Assembly (NCBI RefSeq): GCF_001692325.1
Contig: NZ_LXKN01000009.1
Coordinates: forward strand, 62,001-126,000
Source: Rhizobium sp. AC27/96
GTDB taxonomy: Bacteria; Pseudomonadota; Alphaproteobacteria; Rhizobiales; Rhizobiaceae
Direction: 5' to 3'
DNA length: 64,000 bases
In this document: positions 26,891 through 35,415 of the stretch, piece after piece
Numbering within the stretch: position 1 is the first letter of the stretch
How the letters are laid out: each line of letters starts with the position of its first letter
Position numbers and translations under genes: made by a program
The notes under the pieces: model-generated
The model's input: only the letters and a program-made list of their open reading frames with translations
Told to the model about the DNA's origin: nothing
Database searches by the model: none

Positions 26891-28741
26891 ATGGCAGTTG
26901 AAGCGCAAGCCAAGCCGAATATCCAGGGGAACGAGCAGGTCGGATACGATTTGAGCCTCTTCTTTCGGCTGAGGATGATGTTCTCCGCGTTCTGGAATTC
27001 ACCAGTACGCTTCAAGATCATTTCCCTGACCATAGCGCTCTTCGCCATCATCATGGTCACCGCCTACGTCCAGGTGCTGCTCAATAGCTGGAACGCTCCT
27101 TTCTACGATTCGCTGGCAAGGCGCGATATCACCGCCTTCTTCCATCAGCTCGGCGTCTTCGGCATCATCGCCGGCTCGCTTCTGGTCCTCAACGTCATTC
27201 AGGCCTGGCTCAACCAGATGACCGCGCTCTACATGCGCGAGGGTCTGGCGCGCGATCTGGTGAACCAATGGCTGCAGGCCAAGCGCGCGCTTCGTCTGGC
27301 CTCGGCCGGGCTCATCGGCGTCAATCCCGATCAGCGGCTGCATGAGGATGCCCGCAATCTCGCGGAAAGCTCGACGGGCCTCGCCATCGGGCTGGTGCAG
27401 GCGACAATCCTGCTATTGAGCTTCATCGGCGTGCTTTGGGAACTTTCCAACGGCATGGTCTTCCATTTCAAGGGCGCGAGCTTCTCCATCCCCGGCTACA
27501 TGGTGTGGGCGGCGATCCTTTACGCCGGCTCGGCGTCCTTCCTCAGCCAGTTCGTCGGCCGCCGGCTGGTGCGGCTGAATGCCGATCGCTATTCCAAGGA
27601 AGCCGAGCTGCGTTTCGCGCTCATGCATGCCAATGAACACATGCCGGCGATCACCATTGCCGGTGGCGAGGAAAATGAACGACGGCGGATCAACCTCGAT
27701 ATTTCCGCCGTCCTTGCGGTCATCCGCCAGCTGGCAATCGCCAATACCAATCTCACCTGGGTTTCTGCCGGCTATGGCTGGCTGGTGCTGATCATCCCCA
27801 TCCTGGTGGCCGCGCCAGCCTATTTCTCCGGTGGGCTGACCTTCGGCCAACTCATGGTCGCCGTCGGCGCCTTCAACCAGGTCAATTCGGCCTTGCGCTG
27901 GTATGTCGCGAATTTCGGTCCGATAGCCGAATGGCGTGCGACGCTCATGCGTGTCACCGATTTCCGTCAGGCTCTAACGGAAATGGACGACAAGACGCCG
28001 ATGCCGCACACTCTCGTCTTCGACAATGCCGCGCCCGGCACGATGGTGTGGACCGATATGGAGATTTCCACCCGGACCAACGACGAAGCGACCGAGAACG
28101 GCTTCCGAATTGCCGAGGGAACGGTGACGATCAATGCCGGTGAGCACATCATGATCAACGGCGATCACGGCGTGAACCGCAGGCTATTGTTCGAAGTGCT
28201 GGCGCATCAATGGTACAGCGGCTCCGGCACGGTCAGCCTGCCGCCGATGGACGACATGCTGTTCATTCCGCATACGCCCTATGTGCCCGGCGGTACGCTC
28301 CGCGAAGCGATCTGTTTTCCGGAAGATCGGGACGCCTATGACGAAGCAGCCGTCGAGGCCGCGATGGAAAAGGTCGGTCTCAGCCGTCTCAAAGGCCGGC
28401 TCGATACGCAGGCCCGCTGGGATCGGCTGCTTGACACAGAGGAGCAGAAGGCCGTCGGCTTTGCGCATATGCTCCTGGCAAAACCAAAATGGGTCATCCT
28501 CGACGATGTGCTCGAAGGGCTGGAGTCCGAAGTTCAGGCCATGCTGAGCGCCTTGCTGGCGGAAATGACCGATGTGACCGTGATCTATGTCGGCCGCAAC
28601 GAGGCCTATATGCATGCGATGTCGCCGCGGGTGCTGCATCTGCAGGCCTTGGCCCCGCACGAGCATAGCATCGAGACGGATACGGCTTCAGCGCCCGCCG
28701 AGGCCGAAGAGCAGGATCAGAAAAAAGCCAATACGCCGTAG
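26891..28741 (+). CDS. SbmA/BacA-YddA-like ABC protein with degenerate nucleotide-binding domain
   Basis: A 616-residue fusion: membrane domain of the SbmA/BacA type in the first two thirds (several long hydrophobic segments, LNSWNAPFYDSLARRD and GVNPDQRLHEDARNL are family signatures) and an ABC ATPase-like domain from about residue 400. The ATPase motifs are eroded: the P-loop region reads GDHGVNRRLL (about residue 424) without GKS/T, the signature LSxGEQQR reads LDTEEQKA, Walker B ends in LDD instead of LDE, and the His loop reads YVGRNE. It is therefore unlikely to hydrolyse ATP normally and may be proton-driven like BacA/SbmA. The ATG at 26891 follows AGGGA; GTG codons at 26870 and 26885 are alternatives. 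Confidence 0.85.
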   Translation: MAVEAQAKPNIQGNEQVGYDLSLFFRLRMMFSAFWNSPVRFKIISLTIALFAIIMVTAYVQVLLNSWNAPFYDSLARRDITAFFHQLGVFGIIAGSLLVLNVIQAWLNQMTALYMREGLARDLVNQWLQAKRALRLASAGLIGVNPDQRLHEDARNLAESSTGLAIGLVQATILLLSFIGVLWELSNGMVFHFKGASFSIPGYMVWAAILYAGSASFLSQFVGRRLVRLNADRYSKEAELRFALMHANEHMPAITIAGGEENERRRINLDISAVLAVIRQLAIANTNLTWVSAGYGWLVLIIPILVAAPAYFSGGLTFGQLMVAVGAFNQVNSALRWYVANFGPIAEWRATLMRVTDFRQALTEMDDKTPMPHTLVFDNAAPGTMVWTDMEISTRTNDEATENGFRIAEGTVTINAGEHIMINGDHGVNRRLLFEVLAHQWYSGSGTVSLPPMDDMLFIPHTPYVPGGTLREAICFPEDRDAYDEAAVEAAMEKVGLSRLKGRLDTQARWDRLLDTEEQKAVGFAHMLLAKPKWVILDDVLEGLESEVQAMLSALLAEMTDVTVIYVGRNEAYMHAMSPRVLHLQALAPHEHSIETDTASAPAEAEEQDQKKANTP

Positions 28742-28768
28742 CGCGACTATTTCACTCGCCCCAAACGC

Positions 28769-28799
28769 AAAACGCCCCGTCGGTTGACGGGGCGTTTTT
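28769..28799. terminator. Bidirectional terminator between the ABC gene and efp
   Basis: AAAACGCCCCGTC-GGTT-GACGGGGCGTTTTT: a 12-13 bp stem with A/T tracts on both sides, placed between converging genes, so it can stop transcription from both directions. Confidence 0.92.
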
Positions 28800-28820
28800 C
28801 ATGCGTTGAAGCTGAAATGC

Positions 28821-29390
28821 TCAGTCCTTGGCGCGTTCGACGTAGGAAACGTCTTCCGTCGCGATGACGACGCGGGTGCCGGCGTTGATGTGCGGCGGCA
28901 CCAGGGTGCGCACGCCATTCGACAAGATCGCAGGCTTGTAGGAAGAGGAAGCCGTCTGACCCTTGACGACCGGTTCCGTCTCGGTGATTTCGAGCGTGAC
29001 GTGGCGCGGCAGCTGGAGGGCCAGCGCGATGCCTTCATGGATCGACAGGACGCACGTCATGCCTTCCTGCAGGAAGGCCTTCTGGTCGCCCATGGTTTCG
29101 ACATCGACGACGACCTGGTCGTAGGTGGCCGGGTTCATGAAGTGGAAGCCTTCGCCATCTTCATAGAGGTACTGGAAGTTCACGTCTTCGACGAAGGCGC
29201 GCTCGACCTGTTCGGTGGTGCGCCAACGCTCGGAGACCTTCACGCCGTCGACGATGCGGCGCATGTCGACCTGGGTGACCGGAGTGCCCTTGCCTGGATG
29301 AAAGTTCTGAGCGGTGAGAACGACGTAGAGCTTGCCGTCGACGTCGAGAACGTTGCCCTTGCGGACCGAAGAGGCGATGACCTTGACCAT
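28821..29390 (-). CDS. efp: Elongation factor P
   Basis: Binds stalled ribosomes and promotes peptide bonds at consecutive prolines. The 189-residue length and three beta-barrel domains are standard. The modification loop reads HPGKG with Lys34 at its tip, the residue that EpmA beta-lysylates in the Escherichia coli system. The start ATG at 29390 gives the family N terminus; upstream codons (to 29459) are non-conserved. It is divergent from epmA and epmB, which supplies the modification enzymes next door. Confidence 0.97.
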   Translation of the reverse strand: MVKVIASSVRKGNVLDVDGKLYVVLTAQNFHPGKGTPVTQVDMRRIVDGVKVSERWRTTEQVERAFVEDVNFQYLYEDGEGFHFMNPATYDQVVVDVETMGDQKAFLQEGMTCVLSIHEGIALALQLPRHVTLEITETEPVVKGQTASSSYKPAILSNGVRTLVPPHINAGTRVVIATEDVSYVERAKD

Positions 29391-29541
29391 AAGACTTCCT
29401 TGTAACGCTGCGTTTTGCGTCGTAGAGGGACTGTCGAAATGCTCTCCGAGACGCAGCAATTGTTTGCTTGGGGGCGCAACTACCCTAAATCAATGGAAAT
29501 TGCCACCCCCAACGCGGCGTGAGCCCCGAAGAAAGCTAGGA

Positions 29542-30606
29542 ATGAAGCCAACGACCAGCAAAGCGTCCCCCTGGTGGACCCGCAATGTCCATGCGGACCG
29601 GCGGCCGTTCCTTCTCGGCCGCAATGCGATCCAGGCGGCGTTGCGCATCTTCTTTGCGCGTAACGACTTCATCGAGGTCGATACGGCGACGCTGCAGGTG
29701 TCGCCGGGAAACGAGGCGCACCTGCATGCTTTCGAGACCGAGGCCCTGACGACGGATGGCAAGGCATCGCCTCTCTACCTGCACACCTCGCCCGAGTTTG
29801 CCTGCAAGAAGCTGCTGGCCGCCGGCGAGGAGCGCATCGCCTGCTTTGCCCACGTCTATCGTAACCGCGAGCGCGGGCCGCTGCACCATCCAGAATTCAC
29901 CATGCTGGAATGGTATCGCGCCGGAGAGAGTTATGAGGCGCTGATGGCCGATTGCTCCGCGCTGCTGGCGCTGGCGGCCGAGACGGTCGGGGCGAAGAAG
30001 CTCACCTATCGCGGTGCCGAGACCGATCCGTTCCTCACGCCGGAGCGCGTCAGCGTAGCAGCCGCTTTCGAGCGCTATGCCGGCATCGATCTCTTTGCCT
30101 CGATCGGCCTCGACGGCTCCACAGACCGCGAGCGTCTGGCGGCCGACATGCGGCGCAATGGCATGCGGGTCGCCGAGGATGATCTGTGGCAGGATCTCTT
30201 CAGCCGGGTTCTGGTCGAGAAGATCGAGCCCAATCTCGGCTTCGGCCGCGCGACGATCCTTGATGAATATCCCGTTTCCGAGGCGGCCCTTGCCAGGCCT
30301 TCGGCTGGGGACCACCGCGTTGCCGAACGTTTCGAACTTTATGCCTGCGGCGTCGAGCTTGCCAATGCCTTCGGCGAGCTGACAAATGCCGGCGAGCAGC
30401 GCCGGCGGTTCGAGATCGAGATGTCGGAAAAATTGCGCGTCTACGGCGAGACCTATCCGTTGGACGAGGATTTTCTGGAGGCGCTCTCCGTCATGCCCGA
30501 GGCAAGCGGCATCGCGCTCGGTTTCGACCGGCTTGTGATGCTGGCAACCGGGGCCTCGCGCATAGAACAGGTGCTATGGGCGCCGGTCGCGGAGTACGGA
30601 GCATGA
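29542..30606 (+). CDS. epmA: EF-P beta-lysine ligase EpmA (class II LysRS paralogue)
   Basis: Activates beta-lysine as an adenylate and attaches it to Lys34 of EF-P. The 354 residues correspond to the catalytic core of class II lysyl-tRNA synthetase without the anticodon-binding domain. Seen: YLHTSPEFACKKLLAAGEERI, motif 2 with VYRNRERGPLHHPEFTMLEWYR, and motif 3 with ASGIALGFDRLVMLATG. ATG at 29542 is used because the frame upstream overlaps the divergent efp promoter. The gene overlaps epmB by 4 bases (ATGA), giving a coupled epmAB operon. Confidence 0.95.
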   Translation: MKPTTSKASPWWTRNVHADRRPFLLGRNAIQAALRIFFARNDFIEVDTATLQVSPGNEAHLHAFETEALTTDGKASPLYLHTSPEFACKKLLAAGEERIACFAHVYRNRERGPLHHPEFTMLEWYRAGESYEALMADCSALLALAAETVGAKKLTYRGAETDPFLTPERVSVAAAFERYAGIDLFASIGLDGSTDRERLAADMRRNGMRVAEDDLWQDLFSRVLVEKIEPNLGFGRATILDEYPVSEAALARPSAGDHRVAERFELYACGVELANAFGELTNAGEQRRRFEIEMSEKLRVYGETYPLDEDFLEALSVMPEASGIALGFDRLVMLATGASRIEQVLWAPVAEYGA

Positions 30607-31655
30607 ATTCGATGCGTCCGATCAGGACTATCAGCGAGCTTGAGCGCGCCGGATTGATCGATGCCGATCAGGCTTTGTCACTGGAGGCGGTGGCGGAGCG
30701 CTATGCGGTTGCGCTGACGCCGACCGTCATGCGGTTGATCGACGCGGCCGATCCTGCCGATCCGATCGCCCGGCAGTTCGTGCCCGATGCGGCCGAATTG
30801 CTCGTCACGCCCGATGAGCGCGCCGATCCGATCGGCGATCACGCCCATAGTCCCGTCGAAGGCATCGTCCATCGCTATCCCGACCGCGTGCTGCTGAAGG
30901 CCGTGCATGTCTGCCCGGTCTATTGTCGCTTCTGCTTTCGCCGCGAGATGGTCGGGCCGCAGGGCCTCGGGACGCTCGATGGCGTGGCGCTGGACGGCGC
31001 TTTTGCCTATATCCGCGATCACAGCGAGATCTGGGAAGTCATTCTGACCGGCGGCGATCCGCTGGTTCTTTCGCCGCGTCGGCTGGAAGAAATCCTGCGG
31101 CAGCTCGCCGATATCGACCATGTGAAGATCGTCCGCTTCCATACGCGCGTTCCCGTCGTCGATCCCTCGAGGGTCGATGCGGCCCTGATCGCGGCGCTGA
31201 AGGCGAGCGGTAAGACCATCTATATAGCGCTGCACGCCAATCATCCCCGGGAGCTGACGGAGGAGGCGCGCGCCGCCTGCGCCCGGCTGGTCGATGCGGG
31301 GATCGTCCTCGTCAGCCAGTCGGTGCTGCTCAAGGGCGTCAACGACGATCCGGATGTGCTGGCGGCGCTGATGAAGGCTTTCGTAGAGACGCGGGTGAAG
31401 CCCTACTATCTGCATCACCCTGATCTTGCGCCCGGCACCAGCCATTTTCGCCTGACGATTGCCGAGGGGCAGGCGATCGTCGCCGCATTGCGCGGTCGCA
31501 TCTCCGGCCTTTGCCAGCCCACCTACATACTCGATATTCCCGGCGGCTACGGCAAGGCCGATATCGGCCGGAGCTCGGTTCGCGAGATGGGCGAAGGCTG
31601 CTATTCGATTTCGGACTATCGCGGCGGCGATCACATCTATCCGCCGGAAGCCTAG
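30603..31655 (+). CDS. epmB: EF-P lysine 2,3-aminomutase EpmB (radical SAM)
   Basis: Converts alpha-lysine to beta-lysine for EF-P modification. The radical SAM cluster ligands are Cys104, Cys108 and Cys111 in HVCPVYCRFCFRRE (CxxxCxxC), and the C-terminal IPGGYGKADI carries the Lys expected to hold pyridoxal phosphate, as in lysine 2,3-aminomutases. At 350 residues it is the short EpmB form rather than the longer catabolic KamA. The hydroxylase EpmC is not encoded nearby, which is common outside enteric bacteria. Confidence 0.93.
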   Translation: MNSMRPIRTISELERAGLIDADQALSLEAVAERYAVALTPTVMRLIDAADPADPIARQFVPDAAELLVTPDERADPIGDHAHSPVEGIVHRYPDRVLLKAVHVCPVYCRFCFRREMVGPQGLGTLDGVALDGAFAYIRDHSEIWEVILTGGDPLVLSPRRLEEILRQLADIDHVKIVRFHTRVPVVDPSRVDAALIAALKASGKTIYIALHANHPRELTEEARAACARLVDAGIVLVSQSVLLKGVNDDPDVLAALMKAFVETRVKPYYLHHPDLAPGTSHFRLTIAEGQAIVAALRGRISGLCQPTYILDIPGGYGKADIGRSSVREMGEGCYSISDYRGGDHIYPPEA

Positions 31656-32011
31656 ATTCGATTTTCCTGCTTATACTTCTACTGACGCGCTGATTGTTAT
31701 GCGTTTTCTCGAATAAAACGTAGTGGCGAGTTTGGCACGTTAACCTTATTACCGCGTCCGCCTTTCCCGAAAACCACCAAGACACAATATTAGAAATATT
31801 TAATATTACTGCATAGACGGCATCTTAAATGCCTTACATTCGGTAAATTTCAATTAGGCTGATGTTGAATATGGGAATTTTCTACGAAGTATAAGTCTGT
31901 TGTATTTACCACGTCGGTTAGTGGAGTGTTCTATTTTCCCTGTTACTTCTTGGCGAATAATAAGACTGCGTAACTACGGTTATGCTTGCCATTGCCAGAA
32001 GGGACTAGACT
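31656..32011. other. AT-rich intergenic leader before the carrier-protein operon
   Basis: 356 bases without a supportable gene and much richer in A+T than its surroundings (for example AATATTAGAAATATTTAATATTAC-type sequence around 31785-31808). It should hold the promoter of the carrier-protein operon and may carry a long 5' untranslated leader. AGAAGGGA precedes the ATG at 32012. I could not identify a known RNA motif. Confidence 0.55.
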
Positions 32012-32263
32012 ATGAACAAGACGATTCGCGATTTGCTGGCCAAGTTCGGTGCGCTCCCCGTTACTATCGATCAGATTGAAGACAATGCCGATCTCTATGC
32101 GGCGGGATTGTCCTCTTTCGCTTCCGTCCAGCTGATGCTCGGCATCGAAGAGGCGTTCGACATCGAGTTTCCCGATAATCTCCTCAACCGCAAATCATTC
32201 GCCAGCATCGCTGCGATCGAAAAGACCGTCAGCATGATCCTGGATAATCGAAAGGTCGCATGA
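32012..32263 (+). CDS. Acyl-carrier-type protein, probable aminoacyl carrier protein
   Basis: 83 residues with the four-helix carrier fold. The phosphopantetheine site is Ser35 in AGLSSFASVQLM; the usual Asp before it is Ser34. LMLGIEEAFDIEFPDNLL matches helix 2-3 of carrier proteins. Because the amino acid:[carrier protein] ligase is encoded two genes downstream, and homologous ligases are known to load small amino acids on partner carriers, this is most likely an aminoacyl carrier rather than the fatty-acid ACP. Its stop overlaps the next start (ATGATGA). Confidence 0.88.
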   Translation: MNKTIRDLLAKFGALPVTIDQIEDNADLYAAGLSSFASVQLMLGIEEAFDIEFPDNLLNRKSFASIAAIEKTVSMILDNRKVA

Positions 32264-33456
32264 TGAGCGCGGCCGTCGCTTTGCACGAGGTTGGGACGAG
32301 TGACGCGCTGGCGGTGCGAACCGCGCGCGTCGCCGCGATCGCCGGCCAACACGCCGATGCCGTCGACACCGAGGGCCGGTTCCCCCGCGAAGCTGCCGAC
32401 GCCATGCGCGCCGAGAGGCTGCTGTCCATCCAGATCCCCGCTGCCCTTGGTGGCGAGGGTGCATCGATCACCGAAATCGCCGAGCTTTGCTCGATCCTTG
32501 GCCAGGCCTGCGCGGCCAGCGCCATGGTTTTCGCCATGCATCACATCAAGCTTTCGAGCCTGGTCGAGCATGGCGCCGACAGCGACTGGCACCGCGAGTT
32601 CATGCGCCGCATCGCCAGGGAACAGCTGCTGCTGGCCTCTGCCACCACCGAAGGCGGGATTGGCGGTAACCTGCGCAACAGCATCTGTGCCATCAAGGTC
32701 GAAGGTGACACCTGCTTCCTGGAAAAGGACGCGACCGTCATCTCCTACGGCGCCCATGCCGATGCCATCCTGATCACCTCGCGCAGCCATGCCGAGGCCG
32801 CTTCTTCCGATCAGGTGCTGACGGTCTTCTTGAAAGATCAGTATTCGATCGAACGCACCGTCGAGTGGAATACGCTTGGCATGCGCGGCACCTGCTCCGA
32901 CGGCTTCCTGTTCAAGGGTGAAGCTCCGGCAGTGCAGATCCTGCCGAAGCCGTTTGCCGAGATCGCGGCGCAGTCCATGCTGGCAAGCTCGCATCTGCTC
33001 TGGAGCGGCGTCTGGTATGGAATTGCGGCCGATGCCGTTGCCCGCGCACAGGCATTCGTGCGTGCCGCGGCCCGCAAATCTCCCGGCGCGCCGCCGCCGG
33101 GCGCGCTGCGTCTGGCCGAGACGTCAAGCATGCTGCAGATGGTCAAATCCAATGTGGTTGCCGGCCTCAAGGTCTATGAGGAAGCCAAGCAGGATGCCGA
33201 CAGGCTCTCGTCCATGGCCTTTGCCGTCGCGATGAACAACGTCAAGATCGCATCGTCGGAGATGATCCTGCCGATCATCAATCACGCCATGCTGATCTGC
33301 GGCATCATGGGCTACAAGAACGGTACGCCCTACAGCCTCGGCCGCCATCTGCGTGATGCGCATTCGGCGCAATTGATGATCTCGAATGACCGCATTCTCG
33401 GCAATACGTCGACCATGCTGCTCGTCCACAAACAAGATACCAGCCTGTTGGGGTAA
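32260..33456 (+). CDS. Acyl-CoA dehydrogenase-fold flavoprotein
   Basis: 398 residues with the acyl-CoA dehydrogenase fold: [20 protein letters not shown] at the N terminus, [16 protein letters not shown] in the flavin-binding middle domain, [16 protein letters not shown], and the C-terminal [20 protein letters not shown]. The catalytic Glu in the C-terminal IYEGT-type motif of classical dehydrogenases is not evident: the region reads [11 protein letters not shown]. That suggests oxidation chemistry other than classical alpha-beta dehydrogenation, for example amine or alpha-carbon oxidation or flavin-dependent hydroxylation on a carrier-bound aminoacyl group. The reaction is unknown. It is coupled to the carrier gene and sits 5 bases before the ligase gene. 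Confidence 0.85.
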   Translation: MMSAAVALHEVGTSDALAVRTARVAAIAGQHADAVDTEGRFPREAADAMRAERLLSIQIPAALGGEGASITEIAELCSILGQACAASAMVFAMHHIKLSSLVEHGADSDWHREFMRRIAREQLLLASATTEGGIGGNLRNSICAIKVEGDTCFLEKDATVISYGAHADAILITSRSHAEAASSDQVLTVFLKDQYSIERTVEWNTLGMRGTCSDGFLFKGEAPAVQILPKPFAEIAAQSMLASSHLLWSGVWYGIAADAVARAQAFVRAAARKSPGAPPPGALRLAETSSMLQMVKSNVVAGLKVYEEAKQDADRLSSMAFAVAMNNVKIASSEMILPIINHAMLICGIMGYKNGTPYSLGRHLRDAHSAQLMISNDRILGNTSTMLLVHKQDTSLLG

Positions 33457-33461
33457 TCGTC

Positions 33462-34370
33462 ATGGATATGCAAACCTCGTTTCTCGACCGCCTTTTCGAA
33501 TCCGGTCTTCTGATCGACACCGGCGTTGATGGTCTCTATGGCCGCAGCGGCCAGTTCGAAGATGTTATTGCTGCCTTCGAGCGGCTGATCGACAAGTTCG
33601 GCGGCGCCGATGGCGCCGAGGCCATCCGCTTTCCGCCCGGCATGAACCGGGTCTTCTTCGAGAAGAGCGGCTACATGAAGAGCTTCCCGCAGCTCGCCGG
33701 CACCGTGCACAGCTTCTGCGGTCACGAGCTCGACCATATGAGCCTGTTGAAGTGCATGGAAGTCGGCGACGACTGGACGAAGGATCAGCAGGCGACCGAT
33801 ATCGTGCTGACCCCGGCTGCCTGCTATCCGCTTTACCCGACGGTCGCCAAGCGCGGCGCCATTTCGGAAAGCGGCGCACTGTTCGATCTGCAGTCCTACT
33901 GCTTCCGTCACGAGCCCTCGAAGGACCCGGCTCGCCAGCAGCTCTTCCGCATGCGCGAATATGTCTGCATGGGCACCGAAAAGCATGTGACGGATTTCCG
34001 TCAGAGCTGGATGGACCGCGGCGTCGAGATGATGAAGGCCGTTGGCCTCGAGGTGAATATCGACACTGCCAACGATCCCTTCTTCGGCCGTGCCGGCAAG
34101 ATGCTCGCCAACAATCAGCGCGACCAGAACCTGAAGTTCGAGCTGCTGATCCCGATCACCTCGACCGCCAACCCGACGGCGTGCATGAGCTTCAACTATC
34201 ACCAGGACGCCTTCGGGACGAAATGGGGGCTGAACTTCGCTGACGGCACCGTCGCCCATACGGCCTGCGTCGGCTTCGGCCTGGAGCGTATTGCGCTGGC
34301 GCTGTTCCATCACCACGGTCTCGACGTCAAGGAATGGCCCGAGAGTGTGCGCAAGACGCTGTGGGGCTGA
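33462..34370 (+). CDS. Amino acid:[carrier protein] ligase (class II aaRS-like)
   Basis: 302 residues resembling the catalytic core of atypical (archaeal-type) seryl-tRNA synthetase without a tRNA-binding arm. Motif 2 is visible as [22 protein letters not shown] and motif 3 as [21 protein letters not shown]. The three zinc ligands expected in this family are Cys121, Glu166 and Cys269. Characterised relatives from Bradyrhizobium and Agrobacterium activate glycine or alanine with ATP and load them onto the phosphopantetheine arm of a partner carrier, not tRNA. The carrier is encoded two genes upstream. The amino acid used here is not readable from sequence. Confidence 0.92.
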   Translation: MDMQTSFLDRLFESGLLIDTGVDGLYGRSGQFEDVIAAFERLIDKFGGADGAEAIRFPPGMNRVFFEKSGYMKSFPQLAGTVHSFCGHELDHMSLLKCMEVGDDWTKDQQATDIVLTPAACYPLYPTVAKRGAISESGALFDLQSYCFRHEPSKDPARQQLFRMREYVCMGTEKHVTDFRQSWMDRGVEMMKAVGLEVNIDTANDPFFGRAGKMLANNQRDQNLKFELLIPITSTANPTACMSFNYHQDAFGTKWGLNFADGTVAHTACVGFGLERIALALFHHHGLDVKEWPESVRKTLWG

Positions 34371-34378
34371 TCGCTTCC

Positions 34379-35338
34379 ATGGCCGCCGTCTTTCAGGGGC
34401 TGGAACCCGCCGCCTACAAGCCACATGCATTGCACGACAGCGAGCGCATGTGGCCTGAGACCAATTGCTACATCGACCTCTGGATCGAAGTGCTTTCAAC
34501 CTTGAACCTGCCGCCGGAAGCCATGCTCGGCTTCACGATGGGCCAGGATTTCGAAGGCGATCAGTTCACCTTCTTCAAGGTGCCGCTCGAAGATCTGGAA
34601 GCGCTCTACGGCATCCGCTGCACCGAACTGGCGATCTACGACAAGGTACAGAACCACGTCGCCGAGCAGATCGGCCGTGGCCGGCTCTGCCTGGTGGAGA
34701 TGGACTCTTTCTTCATGCCGGATACCCAGGGCGTCGGCTATCGCCGCGAGCACGGCAAGACGACGGTGGCGATCAACCATCTGGATATGGAAGGCCGCAC
34801 GCTCGACTATTTCCACAATGGCGGCTTCTTCCAGCTGTCGGGCGAGGATTTCGACGGGCTGTTCCAGCTGCATCTGACGGATGAGGATCCGCCGTTCCTG
34901 CCCTATACGGAATTCGTTAAGTTCCCTGAAAAGGTGCCAGGCAAAGCCGCCATTCGGCAGACGTCACGGCAGCTGCTGCCCTTGCATTTCCGCCGTCGCC
35001 CGCAGGCCAATCCGATCCGCGCCTTTGCCGAGGTCTTCCCGACGCAGGTGGAAGCGGTGGCCGAACGGCCTTTTGGTTTCTTCCATAAATACGCCTTCAA
35101 CACGCTGCGCCAGCTCGGTGCCAATTTCGAGCTCGCGGGCAGCCATCTCGACTGGCTGACGGCGGATTTCTCCGATGCCGCCGCCGAAGCGCGGCGGATA
35201 TCGGAAGCTGCGAAGTCGGTGCAGTTTCAGCTTGCCCGCGCCATTACGCGCAAGAAATTCGAGCCGCTGCGGACAGCGCTTGATCCGGCCGCCGATGCAT
35301 GGGATGCCATGATGGGGCTGCTTGAACGGAAGCTCTGA
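34379..35338 (+). CDS. DUF1839 family protein, possible aminoacyl transferase
   Basis: A 319-residue protein of a family of unknown function that accompanies the amino acid:[carrier protein] ligase. What I see: TNCYIDLWIEVL with Cys30, then GRLCLVEMDSFFMP, then YRREHGKTTVAINHLD with His125, then LDYFHNGGF with Asp143/Asn147. This Cys, His, Asp/Asn order and spacing resembles the papain/C39-like fold of BtrH, which moves an aminoacyl group from a carrier protein to an amine in butirosin biosynthesis. The transferase role is my inference. The ATG at 34379, 8 bases after the ligase stop, is favoured over 34334, which would overlap it. Confidence 0.8.
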   Translation: MAAVFQGLEPAAYKPHALHDSERMWPETNCYIDLWIEVLSTLNLPPEAMLGFTMGQDFEGDQFTFFKVPLEDLEALYGIRCTELAIYDKVQNHVAEQIGRGRLCLVEMDSFFMPDTQGVGYRREHGKTTVAINHLDMEGRTLDYFHNGGFFQLSGEDFDGLFQLHLTDEDPPFLPYTEFVKFPEKVPGKAAIRQTSRQLLPLHFRRRPQANPIRAFAEVFPTQVEAVAERPFGFFHKYAFNTLRQLGANFELAGSHLDWLTADFSDAAAEARRISEAAKSVQFQLARAITRKKFEPLRTALDPAADAWDAMMGLLERKL

Positions 35339-35415
35339 CCGGCTTCCGTTCGATGCGAGACGGCTCGGCGATTTCGGGTTAGGTTTGGGGCGGGGAAATC
35401 CTCCGGAAAGATGTC

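Noticed and set aside
32012..32263. Carrier protein as AcpXL or fatty-acid AcpP
   Set aside because: Shorter and lacking the DSL motif of AcpP, and the AcpXL gene set (lipid A very-long-chain synthesis) is absent; the neighbouring ligase argues for an aminoacyl carrier.
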